From positions 1 to 37,004 of the forward strand of contig QXXL01000057.1 of NCBI GenBank assembly GCA_009911505.1: a stretch of 37,004 nt of DNA, written 5' to 3'. Within the stretch, counting starts at the first letter, position 1. Each line of letters begins with the position of its first letter. Positions 24,467 through 32,455 of this stretch are shown here, one piece after another. The position numbers and the translations under genes were made by a program. Source of the stretch: Lachnospiraceae bacterium (GTDB lineage Bacteria; Bacillota; Clostridia; Lachnospirales; Lachnospiraceae). The notes under the pieces were generated by a model, which saw only the letters and a list, made by a program, of their open reading frames with translations, ran no database searches and was not told the DNA's origin.

Positions 24467-25444
24467 TCACTGTCTGATTTTATCCAGTTCCCAATACCAT
24501 GTATTGTTTATCCGCTTTGCCCGGACACCTAACTCTTTCTTCGCATTTTCCAGTGTCCGTTTTGATATGCCCTGTTCCTCCGCAAGATTAAAAATCTCAT
24601 TGCTCTGCATGGCGTTGTTTGTTTCTGCCAGTTCCCGGAGTAATCGTTTCGCCTGTTCCATTTTATTTGCTTTCGGGGCAATGCCGCCCAAGACTTCATC
24701 AGCGGTAATCTCATAATCCCCCAGCCACTGAAAACCGTCCTCCGACAGTGCAAATGCTTTCGGGTGTCCGAACGCCGCAAGGTTGTTTTTAATCTGCACC
24801 ACAGCCCTTATATTTTCTTCCCCCTCAACCCTGCCGACTAAGAGGACGCTTCTAGCAACTGCAAAGAAATCAATCGAACCCATTCCCCGATACGCCGCCT
24901 TATTTCCTGCCGCCTTGTTCATATGCCCGACAAGAACAATCGCACACTGGTATTTCTCTGCAAGTGCCGCTAATTTCTTTGTCATATCCCTTGCTTCGTT
25001 TGCCCGGTTCATATCCATGCCGCCGCCCAAATAGGCTTGTATCGGGTCTAAAATCAACAGCCTTGCGCCTGTCTTTATAACAGCTTCTTCCAAGCGTTCA
25101 TCTATCATAGAAAGGGATTTTATCTTTTCATCAATGACCGAGATTTTCTCACAGTCTGCCTCTGCCTGTTCCAATCGGGGCTTTACCGTATCGGCAAGAC
25201 CGTCCTCCGCACTCTGATAAATGACATTCAAAGGCTCTGTAAAATTCATTCCACTGTCTAAACTTTCTCCCTTAGACAGTTTCGCCGCTATGTTCAGAAT
25301 AAATGTTGTCTTTCCGTCACCCGGATCGCCTTGAACAATAGTCAGCTTGCCATAGGGGATAAACGGAAACCACAGCCAAGAAACTTCCTGCGACTGTATC
25401 TCCGACAATTTAATCAACTGTAATTCGATTTTTGTTTCTTCCAT
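24467..25444 (-). CDS. RepA-like AAA/RecA-fold ATPase
   Basis: The 325-residue protein resembles the DnaB/RepA-type ATPases of plasmids and IMEs. Walker A is GDPGDGKTTF, and Walker B lies in RLLILDPIQAYLGGG. VLVGHMNKAAG follows, and the C-terminus has a helix-turn-helix-like QGISKRTLENAKKELG. It probably acts as a helicase loader or replicative helicase for the excised element. The start at 25444 (MEETKIELQL) has GGAGGG upstream; the longer frame to 25477 is less likely. A putative antisense RNA covers its leader. Confidence 0.85.
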   Translation of the reverse strand: MEETKIELQLIKLSEIQSQEVSWLWFPFIPYGKLTIVQGDPGDGKTTFILNIAAKLSKGESLDSGMNFTEPLNVIYQSAEDGLADTVKPRLEQAEADCEKISVIDEKIKSLSMIDERLEEAVIKTGARLLILDPIQAYLGGGMDMNRANEARDMTKKLAALAEKYQCAIVLVGHMNKAAGNKAAYRGMGSIDFFAVARSVLLVGRVEGEENIRAVVQIKNNLAAFGHPKAFALSEDGFQWLGDYEITADEVLGGIAPKANKMEQAKRLLRELAETNNAMQSNEIFNLAEEQGISKRTLENAKKELGVRAKRINNTWYWELDKIRQ

Positions 25445-25470
25445 AAATGCCCTCCATTTCTGAAAAATCG

Positions 25471-25573
25471 TTGCCACTGGAAGAACCCTCTGCTATACTT
25501 GTATTGTGAATATTGATAACAGAGGTTTTCCAGTTATCACAGCCCTAACAGTTGCCGCTGTCGGGGCTTTTTT
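25471..25573 (+). ncRNA. Putative antisense copy-control RNA
   Basis: On the plus strand TTGCCA (25471-25476), a 17-base gap and TATACT (25494-25499) make a good promoter. About 70 bases later comes a terminator, AGCCC..ACAG/CTGT..GGGCT (25541-25568) plus six T. The RNA of about 68 nt (25506-25573) has a first hairpin GATAAC..GTTATC and the terminator hairpin. It is opposite to the rep leader and the mobC 3' end, the layout of plasmid ctRNAs. Confidence 0.6.
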
Positions 25574-25934
25574 CTTCTCCGTTGGTGCTTCCCTGCCACA
25601 GATATTTTGCTCCGTCCAATACCCAAAGGATTGCTTTCAACATATCCTCATATGTCGTCTGTAATTCTCTGATTTCTTCGGTAGTGACCTCCGGCTTTTC
25701 GCCTTTTATCTGCTCTGCCAGTTCTTCCATACGGCTCTGCATTTCCTGCAATTTTTCCACAATCTGATATACCGTTTCTTTCTTCCCCACCACGCATACA
25801 CGATTGTAAATACAGGAACGAACAAAATAATCTTTCTTTTTCATGCCGCTTGCAAAAATCTTTGCTTCAATTTCTTCCCGTTCTCTGGGAGAAATGCGAA
25901 AACTGATTGTTGGATATTTGTGTGTGCCGCTCAT
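25545..25934 (-). CDS. MobC-like mobilization accessory protein
   Basis: The 129-residue protein begins like an Arc/MetJ-type DNA-binding protein (TISFRISPREREEIEAKIFA, then GMKKKDYFVRSCIYNR), followed by a coiled coil. This is typical of MobC-type relaxosome proteins that assist nicking at oriT. Its start overlaps the integrase stop (ATGA), so it is translationally coupled. Its 3' end overlaps the terminator of the putative antisense RNA on the other strand. Confidence 0.78.
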   Translation of the reverse strand: MSGTHKYPTISFRISPREREEIEAKIFASGMKKKDYFVRSCIYNRVCVVGKKETVYQIVEKLQEMQSRMEELAEQIKGEKPEVTTEEIRELQTTYEDMLKAILWVLDGAKYLWQGSTNGEEKSPDSGNC

Positions 25935-27016
25935 TCTTTTGTACCCTCCTTAAACTCTGCGTTCAGCAACTCTGCCATTTGTATCTGTTCTGTCGGGAAC
26001 ATATGGGCGTATCGAAACGTAATATCCACGCTTTCATGCCCTACCCTGTTCCCGATTGATACCGCTGAAAATCCCATGCTGATTAACAACGAAACGTACG
26101 AATGCCTTAAATCGTGGATTCTAATGCGCTTTACCCCTGCTTTTCCTGCCCCTCTCGTCATTTCATGGTGCAGGAAACTTTTTGTCAGATGAAAGATACG
26201 GTCAGTCGGGAGAAACCCGTACAGCCTGCCGATATACTCTTTTAATTCCTCACACAAAAAATCCGGCATACTGACGTTGCGCTTGCTTTTTGGTGTCTTT
26301 GGGTCTGTTACCACATCTTTTCCCTCTAACCGCTGATATGATTTTGTTATACGAATGACCTTGTTATCAAAATCTATATCCTGCGGCGTGAGGGCTAAAA
26401 GTTCGCCAACACGCAAGCCACACCAGTATAAAATTTGAAATGCTTGATAGGAATATGGCTTGTCTTTTAATGCTTCAATGAATTTCAGATATTCCTCCTT
26501 CGTCCAAAAAAGCATTTCCTCCGCTTTCCCTTTCCCAAGCGGCCCGGCTTTGACAACAGGATTGCTTTTTAATTCGTAGAACCGCACCGCATGATTAAAC
26601 AATGCGCTCAATTCAGATTGCAGAGTTTTCAGATAAGTCGGCGCATAGGGCTTCCCTTTTTCATCACGATAGGAAATCTGCTCATTCTGCCACTGGATAA
26701 TATCTTTTGCACGAATATCGCACATTTTCTTGTTCTCAAAGTACGGTAGCAATTTTGTGCGTAAGATATGCTCCTTTGTCAGCCAAGTATTGTGCTTCAG
26801 CTTCGGCTTCATATCTCTTGTATACGCCTGCACAAATTCCCCGAAAGTCATATCCAAGTCAGCCGCTTCTTTCATACGGAAATGATGTTCCCACTCCGTA
26901 GCTTCTCTTTTGGTTTTAAAACCTCTCTTGACTTTCCGACAGTTCTTTCCCGTCCAGTCATAATAATGGAACGATACATACCATGTTCCACGCTGTTCAT
27001 CTTTATATGCCGCCAT
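25931..27016 (-). CDS. Tyrosine integrase of IME-3
   Basis: The 361-residue site-specific recombinase is of the Tn916-like class. It has an N-terminal arm-binding domain (GTWYVSFHYYDWTGK, then KRGFKTKREATEWEHHF) and a SAM-like core-binding domain (about 60-160). The catalytic domain has Arg in CGLRVGELLAL, HDLRHSYVSLL and GHESVDITFRYAH (H..R, H and Tyr nucleophile). It would recombine the guaA-type core, with Xis needed for excision. xis lies 12 bases upstream in the same operon. Confidence 0.95.
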   Translation of the reverse strand: MAAYKDEQRGTWYVSFHYYDWTGKNCRKVKRGFKTKREATEWEHHFRMKEAADLDMTFGEFVQAYTRDMKPKLKHNTWLTKEHILRTKLLPYFENKKMCDIRAKDIIQWQNEQISYRDEKGKPYAPTYLKTLQSELSALFNHAVRFYELKSNPVVKAGPLGKGKAEEMLFWTKEEYLKFIEALKDKPYSYQAFQILYWCGLRVGELLALTPQDIDFDNKVIRITKSYQRLEGKDVVTDPKTPKSKRNVSMPDFLCEELKEYIGRLYGFLPTDRIFHLTKSFLHHEMTRGAGKAGVKRIRIHDLRHSYVSLLISMGFSAVSIGNRVGHESVDITFRYAHMFPTEQIQMAELLNAEFKEGTKE

Positions 27017-27028
27017 AATCCGCCCTCC

Positions 27029-27220
27029 TTAGTTTGCCGCCTGCGCCATGCCGTAGAATTTTTCTTCATAATATTTTCTGCTGACACGTCCGGCGATTGT
27101 AATAAAACCTTTTTCTTCCAGTTCCTCATTCATCTGTCGTACTAATTTGTAAGCAAATGGTTTGGAAACACCCAACTCCTGCGCTACCTCCCCGGCAGTT
27201 ACAAATAATTCATTCTTCAT
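27029..27220 (-). CDS. Excisionase-like helix-turn-helix protein
   Basis: The 63-residue protein has a helix-turn-helix near its start (VTAGEVAQELGVSKPFAYKL) and the tail GFITIAGRVSRKYYEEKF. It precedes the integrase by 12 bases, as in many IMEs. It likely binds the element ends and directs excision. It matches the partial gene at 1-150. Confidence 0.82.
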   Translation of the reverse strand: MKNELFVTAGEVAQELGVSKPFAYKLVRQMNEELEEKGFITIAGRVSRKYYEEKFYGMAQAAN

Positions 27221-27238
27221 TCAATATCCTCCTTTTTG

Positions 27239-27349
27239 TTTAGCGTTTTTGTTAAATGCTGTATTTGAATTATACTTAACATTTCTGTTATTGTCAATAG
27301 CTTATTTGTTAAACTTATCTTTTTTATTAAATTTAGCATTTCTGATAAG
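27239..27349. promoter_or_regulatory. Operator-like repeats between xis and acetyltransferase, IME-3
   Basis: Three related motifs, TTTAGCGTTTTTGTTAAAT (27239-27257), CTTAACATTTCTGTTATT (27275-27292) and TTTAGCATTTCTGATAAG (27332-27349), occupy the divergent promoter region. They match the spacing and shape of the CTAAGC repeats of IME-1 and IME-2, and so are probable binding sites of the element's own regulator. Confidence 0.5.
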
Positions 27350-27423
27350 TTTTTGTTGCTGTATTATTTGAAATGTGCTAAAATATAGTGAATAGAACAA
27401 GCGAACTTTTGAAAGGAAATTAC

Positions 27424-28002
27424 ATGAACATAAATATCAGACAAGCTACCGAAAATGATAGAAGTGATATCGCTTTGTGTATCGCAGAGGGATTTAAAAA
27501 AGATTTTGATGTTTTATGCAAAAATACGCATACCGTAGCCACCGCAATCAGTACAGGCTTACAGATTTCAAAGTTTTATGTAGCAGAATCCGAAAATGAA
27601 GTAGTTGGTGTCGTGGCTATATCTGATTGCAATGGCAGAGCCGCAACAACAGATATAGCTTCTTATAAAGAAAATTTTGGATTTTTCAAAGGAAGCATTG
27701 CAAATTTAGTGTTAAAAGAAGAATTTGAATCACCATTAGATTATCCGCCAACCACAGGCTATATTGAATTTGTCGCTGTCCGAAATTCGCACCAAAGAAA
27801 AGGAATTGCTACATCTATGTTAAAAGAAAGTATGATACAGAGTTCCTATGAAGATTATGTACTTGACGTTACAGATGTCAACACTGCCGCTATCCGTTGT
27901 TATTCTGCATTAGGATTCAAGGAATTTAAAAGAGCAAAAGAAAAGCACAGTAAGCAGAAAGGATTTTCGGCAAAAATATACATGAAATATCAAAAGAAAT
28001 GA
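27424..28002 (+). CDS. GNAT N-acetyltransferase, IME-3 cargo
   Basis: The 192-residue protein begins MNINIRQATENDRSDIALCI. It has the acetyl-CoA site FVAVRNSHQRKGIATSMLKE (QRKGIA) and the end motif DVNTAAIRCYSALGFKEF, a complete GNAT fold. GAAAGGAA precedes the ATG; a GTG at 27388 is less likely. A TAAAAT -10 box lies at about 27379. It is the first gene of the rightward cargo operon, followed by XRE and AIPR. The substrate is unknown. Confidence 0.85.
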   Translation: MNINIRQATENDRSDIALCIAEGFKKDFDVLCKNTHTVATAISTGLQISKFYVAESENEVVGVVAISDCNGRAATTDIASYKENFGFFKGSIANLVLKEEFESPLDYPPTTGYIEFVAVRNSHQRKGIATSMLKESMIQSSYEDYVLDVTDVNTAAIRCYSALGFKEFKRAKEKHSKQKGFSAKIYMKYQKK

Positions 28003-28041
28003 TTCCCTTAAATATATGATTTCAGAAAGGACAGAATTAAT

Positions 28042-28611
28042 ATGGTATTAGGAGAACGGATAAAAAGAATACGCACGTTTCGGGGCTTGACACAGCGTGA
28101 ATTGGGCTTGAAATTAGGATATGAGGAACGCAATGCTGATGTTCGTATCGCGCAGTATGAATCCGGCTATCGTGTTCCAAAAAACAACACTTTAATGGAA
28201 ATGGCAAAGATATTGAACGTCAATTATATTCATTTTATTGGCGTTACTCCCGGTTGCGCCGAAGATATTATGCTCACATTTCTTTGGCTTGACGAAGATG
28301 ACCGTAGCACGATCCATTTATTTCAGCTTGTCCGCAATCCCGGCAAATGCAACGCTTCTGATGATAAATCAGTGCGTTACTATGACAATGACGACTGGCC
28401 TGCTCATGCCCCAGTAGGTATGTGGCTAGAGTACGGTTTAGTCAATGATTTTATGCGGGAATGGTGTCTGCGGAAAGAGCAGTTGAAAAATGGGGAGATT
28501 TCAGAGGACGAGTATTTTGAGTGGAAAATCAACTGGCCTGCTACGAGTAGTAGCGTTGATGAAAAAGGGAATGATAAAAAAAATAATAGTTATCAATGGA
28601 GAAAACAATAG
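28042..28611 (+). CDS. XRE-family regulator upstream of AIPR gene
   Basis: The 189-residue protein has an N-terminal Cro/C1 helix-turn-helix (LGERIKRIRTFRGLTQRELG, QYESGYRVPK). The C-terminal section includes the conserved EDEYFEWKINWP, like the EEISRENYDQWRYNYP of the IME-1 and IME-2 regulators. It is thus a distant member of the same regulator family. The AIPR gene starts 13 bases after its stop, so it likely controls and is co-expressed with that defence gene. Confidence 0.85.
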   Translation: MVLGERIKRIRTFRGLTQRELGLKLGYEERNADVRIAQYESGYRVPKNNTLMEMAKILNVNYIHFIGVTPGCAEDIMLTFLWLDEDDRSTIHLFQLVRNPGKCNASDDKSVRYYDNDDWPAHAPVGMWLEYGLVNDFMREWCLRKEQLKNGEISEDEYFEWKINWPATSSSVDEKGNDKKNNSYQWRKQ

Positions 28612-28624
28612 GGAGGATAAAAAC

Positions 28625-30610
28625 ATGCAATTACAACCAATAATTAAAGCTAAAATGATGCGTTTTAGAAACATTCATGAACTTGACTCCGCTAAAGACA
28701 GTCTTGTTTTTGAATATTATTCAAATGAAACGATTTTAAGCAATCACCAGCCTAATGGAAGCAGTATCAGTGATGAACTGTTATCAGCTGTTAGCATTGG
28801 CGGAGCAGATGACATGGGATTAGATGGTTTATGCATTAAACTAAATGGAATACTAATCCAAAGCCTTGACGATGCAAAGGACATAATTACTACTCATAAT
28901 TCTGCTGAAATAGAATTCATTTTTATTCAATCGAAATACAAAGATAAATTTGATTCTGGAGAGTATGCTAAATTTATTAATGGAGTAATCGATTTCTTAG
29001 GTGAACAACACTATCAACCTATGAATGAAAAAATCAAAAATTGGCTATCCATTAAAGAATATTTAACAGGAAACGAGATAATGCTTTTATGGAATACCAA
29101 TCCAGTGATACGTTTATATTATGTTGTAATGGGAACATGGAATAGTAGCCGTCATATTGAAGCTATTTCAAATAAATTTAAGGATGATATAACTGCTCTA
29201 AATATGTATGGCGATATTTTCATAAATTATATTGATACAGAACGGTTTAAAAAAATATGTGACGATAACGATAACCAATTTTCTTCTGTTATCAATGTTA
29301 TTGATACATTTTCATTAACTGCTGTAACCAATGTAGATAATTCAAGCATAATTTTATGCACAGCAACCGAGCTAATGAAACTTTTGATTACAGATGATGG
29401 TATTCTACGAAAAGGTTTATTTAATGATAATGTACGTGATTATCAAGGCGATACTACCATTAATCAGGACATTTATAATACGATAAAAACGGATCCAGAG
29501 AGTTTTGTATTAATGAACAATGGTGTTACAATCATTTGCTCTGAAATAATCCCAGGAAATCGTAAAGTTACAATTCGCAATCCCCGTATTGTAAATGGAT
29601 GTCAAACCTGTAGTGTACTGTATAATGCTTATCGTTCTGGCATAGATATATCAGATATTGTACTGTCAGGAAAAATTATTTCTACTAATGATTCAGATAT
29701 AACCAATAAGATTATCCGAGGCACTAACCGACAAAATATAGTTTACGATGAAGCTTTTGAATGTACTCGTGATTTTCACAAGTTGCTTGAAGAGCTTTTC
29801 ACTGTTTTATCCGAAAACCAAAGCAACAATAAAATATACTACGAAAGACGTTCCAAGCAATTCTATAATAATACTTCAATTAAGTCGTATCAAAAAGTTT
29901 CATTCAGAATTTTGATACAAAGCTTTATTAGTATATTTTTAAATGAACCTCATATGGGACACAAACATGAATCACGGTTATTTCAATTATATAAAGGAAA
30001 AATATTTATTGATACACAATCCAAATTACCATATTATGTTTCCTCATTAATTAGTATAAAGCTTGATCAAATTTTAAAAAAGAAAATCTCATACAAACAC
30101 ATAAGGACTTATAAATCTCAAATACAAATGATTATTCGTATTTTGGCAGGTGGTTATAAATACGACATTAATAACGAAAAAAATATTGATACATATTGTA
30201 ATAATCTTTTACCTCATATATATGATGATGATACTTTCAAAAATTTTGTTTCTAACGCAATAAATATTTTTAATGATACTGTTTCCGAATGGGTTAACCA
30301 AAAAGGAGAAGATTATAAATACGCAATAAAAGATTCATCTGATTTTACAAATTTCTTATTAGACAAATTGAGAGTTTCTAGTCAGACCAATATTTCCTAC
30401 CGTGGAATTGTATCAAAAATTGCTCTCGACAAATACAAGCATTATTATGGTTTTATTACTAATAGTGGAGCAACATTGTTTTTTCATTCAAAAGATAATC
30501 CTGAATTGGATTATCCCAATTTATTCAATAAAGATGTACTATTTGATGTAACAATAGATACCGTTACAAAACGTGATAAAGCTATAAATGTCCGTTTAGC
30601 CAATGTTTAG
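28625..30610 (+). CDS. AIPR-family abortive infection protein with C-terminal cold-shock-like domain
   Basis: The 661-residue protein belongs to the AIPR (abortive infection phage resistance) family. Around residues 60-120, GGADDMGLDG and IEFIFIQSKY form a D...QxK nuclease-like core. The family block LFNDNVRDYQG, FVLMNNGVTI and NPRIVNGCQTCSVLY is at about 280-380. The last 70 residues (RGIVSKI, YYGFITNSGATLFFHSKD, DVLFDV) look like a cold-shock RNA/DNA-binding barrel. The start at 28625 has GGAGG upstream. The gene is very AT-rich compared with its neighbours, suggesting a separate origin. Cleavage of phage or host nucleic acid during infection is inferred. Confidence 0.85.
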   Translation: MQLQPIIKAKMMRFRNIHELDSAKDSLVFEYYSNETILSNHQPNGSSISDELLSAVSIGGADDMGLDGLCIKLNGILIQSLDDAKDIITTHNSAEIEFIFIQSKYKDKFDSGEYAKFINGVIDFLGEQHYQPMNEKIKNWLSIKEYLTGNEIMLLWNTNPVIRLYYVVMGTWNSSRHIEAISNKFKDDITALNMYGDIFINYIDTERFKKICDDNDNQFSSVINVIDTFSLTAVTNVDNSSIILCTATELMKLLITDDGILRKGLFNDNVRDYQGDTTINQDIYNTIKTDPESFVLMNNGVTIICSEIIPGNRKVTIRNPRIVNGCQTCSVLYNAYRSGIDISDIVLSGKIISTNDSDITNKIIRGTNRQNIVYDEAFECTRDFHKLLEELFTVLSENQSNNKIYYERRSKQFYNNTSIKSYQKVSFRILIQSFISIFLNEPHMGHKHESRLFQLYKGKIFIDTQSKLPYYVSSLISIKLDQILKKKISYKHIRTYKSQIQMIIRILAGGYKYDINNEKNIDTYCNNLLPHIYDDDTFKNFVSNAINIFNDTVSEWVNQKGEDYKYAIKDSSDFTNFLLDKLRVSSQTNISYRGIVSKIALDKYKHYYGFITNSGATLFFHSKDNPELDYPNLFNKDVLFDVTIDTVTKRDKAINVRLANV

Positions 30611-30627
30611 GTATCAAAAAGGTATCA
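30610..30627 (+). repeat. Paired arm-type repeat, right end of IME-3
   Basis: GGTATCA at 30610-30616 and 30621-30627, identical to the left-end pair of the same element. It ends 60 bases before the core at 30687. The first copy overlaps the AIPR stop codon. Confidence 0.6.
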
Positions 30628-30639
30628 CGCCCCACATCA

Positions 30640-30679
30640 AAAGCCGGAAAGTCCGCTGTTTATGCGGCTTCCCGGCTTT
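30640..30679 (+). terminator. Terminator after AIPR gene
   Basis: A long hairpin with outer stem AAAGCCGG/CCGGCTTT and inner stem CCGC/GCGG stands between the AIPR gene and the element end. It insulates the next element from cargo transcription. Confidence 0.75.
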
Positions 30680-30686
30680 CTGTTTA

Positions 30687-30698
30687 CTATTCGAACTC
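30687..30698. repeat. Attachment core, right end of IME-3
   Basis: CTATTCGAACTC differs from the guaA core by one base. On the minus strand it still reads GAG-TTC-GAA with a TAG stop. Confidence 0.75.
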
Positions 30699-30801
30699 GG
30701 CGTGTTCTTTGTTGTTATTAACTATATTTATTTAAGTTTTATGCAAATACACGCCTATTTTTACTTCAATTACATCATTTATTCTGGCTTACTGATTTTC
30801 T

Positions 30802-30819
30802 GTTGCCAAAACGTTGCCA
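30802..30819 (+). repeat. Paired arm-type repeat of orphan left end
   Basis: GTTGCCA at 30802-30808 and 30813-30819, beginning 104 bases after the core. The TTGCCA type matches the IME-4 left end, not IME-3. Confidence 0.6.
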
Positions 30820-30832
30820 ACCATATCTAGCA

Positions 30833-31597
30833 CTATTTTTGTTCATTTGAAGATTTGTCTAATTTTTCTTGCAATTTCATCAAAGCATCAAAACTTTGTA
30901 TTCCTTTTTGAGGATTCTCAATCAATTTATTCATAAAAATTTCTAACAGTCTGTCCTCTGGCTTAACCGAACTCCCAACCTGTTCATTCTTTATAGTTTC
31001 TATAAACGCAGAAAGCATCTGCGAGAATCTTGTTTCAATATTATTTTCTAATGCTTTCAAATTATCAGGAATTTGTTGCACCTCTAACAATAATGTTGAT
31101 AAAATTTCTGCATTTTCTTCTGTACTATTTTCAGAAAGATTTAGTAAGGCGCTTACCTCACTAACCGGATTGTGAACAATCTCTCCATTCTCAATAGCTT
31201 TCAACATTGCTTCTATTTCTTTTTTTGCCAAATTTGCACCACTCAAAGTTGTATCGTACGAAATAGTTCTCATGTTAGATACGTCAAATGGTATTTCAAT
31301 CTCTCCTTTTATAATTTGAATAGCTGGTTTCCGATAGGAATGTCTAATCGCCAATTCGTAAAATACATTAGGATTATTTCCTGTTAAATCAGCAATAACT
31401 AAATCCGCAGAAATAATTTGTTCAATAATAGCCTTTGTAATCAATCCACTATTTGCCATTTTATCAGCTCTCACAACAGAGTACCCAAAATCTTGACATA
31501 CTGGACTAATAATATAATCCATTACTTCATCCGCATTTTTACGTACTTCCGTTCCCTCTTTACCAATAGGTGTTATCATAAAGCATACCTTGTCCAT
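30833..31597 (-). CDS. TIR/nucleoside-deoxyribosyltransferase-like protein
   Basis: The 254-residue protein has an N-terminal domain with CFMITPIG, DVIADLTGNNPNVFYELAIRH-like motif (ISADLVIADLTGNNPNVFYE) and KPAIQII. This pattern is common in proteins annotated as nucleoside 2-deoxyribosyltransferase-like or TIR-like. The conserved Glu of FYEL may be catalytic for N-glycosidic cleavage. The C-terminal half is helical and charged. Such domains often act on NAD or nucleotides in defence systems. Here no partner gene is visible, so a defence role is inferred. The start at 31597 has GAGGG upstream. Confidence 0.65.
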   Translation of the reverse strand: MDKVCFMITPIGKEGTEVRKNADEVMDYIISPVCQDFGYSVVRADKMANSGLITKAIIEQIISADLVIADLTGNNPNVFYELAIRHSYRKPAIQIIKGEIEIPFDVSNMRTISYDTTLSGANLAKKEIEAMLKAIENGEIVHNPVSEVSALLNLSENSTEENAEILSTLLLEVQQIPDNLKALENNIETRFSQMLSAFIETIKNEQVGSSVKPEDRLLEIFMNKLIENPQKGIQSFDALMKLQEKLDKSSNEQK

Positions 31598-31753
31598 CTT
31601 ATCCCTCTTTTTCAAAATATAGTAATTCTCACTCTATACACTTAATTTGGCAACAAATTTTTCTTAAATTACATACAAAGTAAATAATATAATAAAAGAT
31701 AAACCAGCTATAATAACGCCTAACATATGAAATAATCAGTGTTAAAAATTTCC

Positions 31754-31886
31754 TTACTCGAACTTGGCATGTTATTTGTTCTTCTTAACTATATTTGTTT
31801 AAATCTTATACAAATATACGTCCTTTTTCACTTCAATTACATCATTTATTCTAGCTTACTGATTTTCTATTGCCAAAATATTGCCA
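31754..31886 (+). repeat. Left end of IME-4: core-like site and arm-type pair
   Basis: TTACTCGAACTT (31754-31765) has two changes from the guaA core. ATTGCCA at 31869-31875 and 31880-31886 starts 104 bases after it. The stretch from 31616 to 32089 carries no supported gene. Besides this end it is AT-rich and featureless. Confidence 0.6.
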
Positions 31887-32089
31887 CGCTGATATTATAC
31901 TAAGCCCCTTCTAAAAAATCAACTACAACAGAAAATTAATATGCCTTTAAAGGGCAAAAATAATTCCTGTTACGCCTACAAAGCATCTTTTAATTATATA
32001 GATAGTAAAGCACCTAAACCATTTTTGCCGTCTAAAAACCTTATAAAATCAGCCATACAAAGAGCCTACTGCGTAACATATTACCCTTA

Positions 32090-32338
32090 TCAGTTATCCA
32101 ACAATTCTTGATAACTCACTCCTAACACCTTTGCCATAACCTTCAACTCAATATCTGTCACGAATCTCTTTCCACTCTCAATCCTTTGCACCGCGTTTTT
32201 ATCCAAGTCCAGCCCTTCCATTTGCAACATATCCGCCAGCTTCCTCTGTGAGGTCTTCTCTGGAAGCTGCTCCCGGATTTCTCTTACTTTCTGCCCACAT
32301 ATATTGTTTTCACCATTAGCCGCCCTATTCTTATACAT
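32090..32338 (-). CDS. Small XRE-family regulator, IME-4
   Basis: The 82-residue protein has a helix-turn-helix (REIREQLPEKTSQRKLADML, ... DKNAVQRIESGKRFVTDIEL). Start 32338 is preferred, with GGAGAGGA just upstream. An ATG at 32359 lies inside an operator-like palindrome. It is divergent from the DUF6809 gene and probably represses both via the two palindromes between them. Confidence 0.82.
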   Translation of the reverse strand: MYKNRAANGENNICGQKVREIREQLPEKTSQRKLADMLQMEGLDLDKNAVQRIESGKRFVTDIELKVMAKVLGVSYQELLDN

Positions 32339-32353
32339 AAATCCTCTCCCATT

Positions 32354-32424
32354 TGACATTTAGTGATTGTCATTTTCTCTATTATATGCTAAACTGCAAA
32401 AGAAATGACATTCACTATATGTCA
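32354..32424. promoter_or_regulatory. Two palindromic operators in divergent promoter
   Basis: TGACATTTAGTGATTGTCA (32354-32372) and TGACATTCACTATATGTCA (32406-32424) are near-copies in opposite orientation, 17 of 19 matching. Between them lie possible -10 boxes (TATAAT on the minus strand, TAAACT on the plus strand after TTGTCA and 17 bases). They are likely sites of the XRE protein at 32090. Confidence 0.6.
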
Positions 32425-32455
32425 AATATCATATTTTAGTAAAAGGAGCGCATTT

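Larger units (their letters stand above)
18688..30698 (+). mobile_element. IME-3, complete 12-kb integrative mobilizable element
   Basis: Bounded by cores at 18688 and 30687, with left (18803-18820) and right (30610-30627) arm-type pairs that both read GGTATCA. Order: broken GHKL-nuclease gene, yjdF, methyltransferase, small coiled-coil gene, relaxase, candidate oriT, rep-like ATPase, putative antisense RNA, mobC-like, integrase, xis, acetyltransferase, XRE, AIPR. It lacks a type IV secretion apparatus, so transfer would need a helper conjugative element. All mobility genes are intact. Confidence 0.85.
30687..31765 (+). mobile_element. Orphan left element end with TIR-like cargo
   Basis: A core (30687), a left arm-type pair (GTTGCCA at 30802 and 30813) and one gene are followed by another core-like site (31754) without a right arm pair before it. 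The first 130-140 bases repeat those at 31754-31890 at roughly 80 percent identity. It looks like the left end of an IME-4-like element whose mobility genes were lost. Confidence 0.6.
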
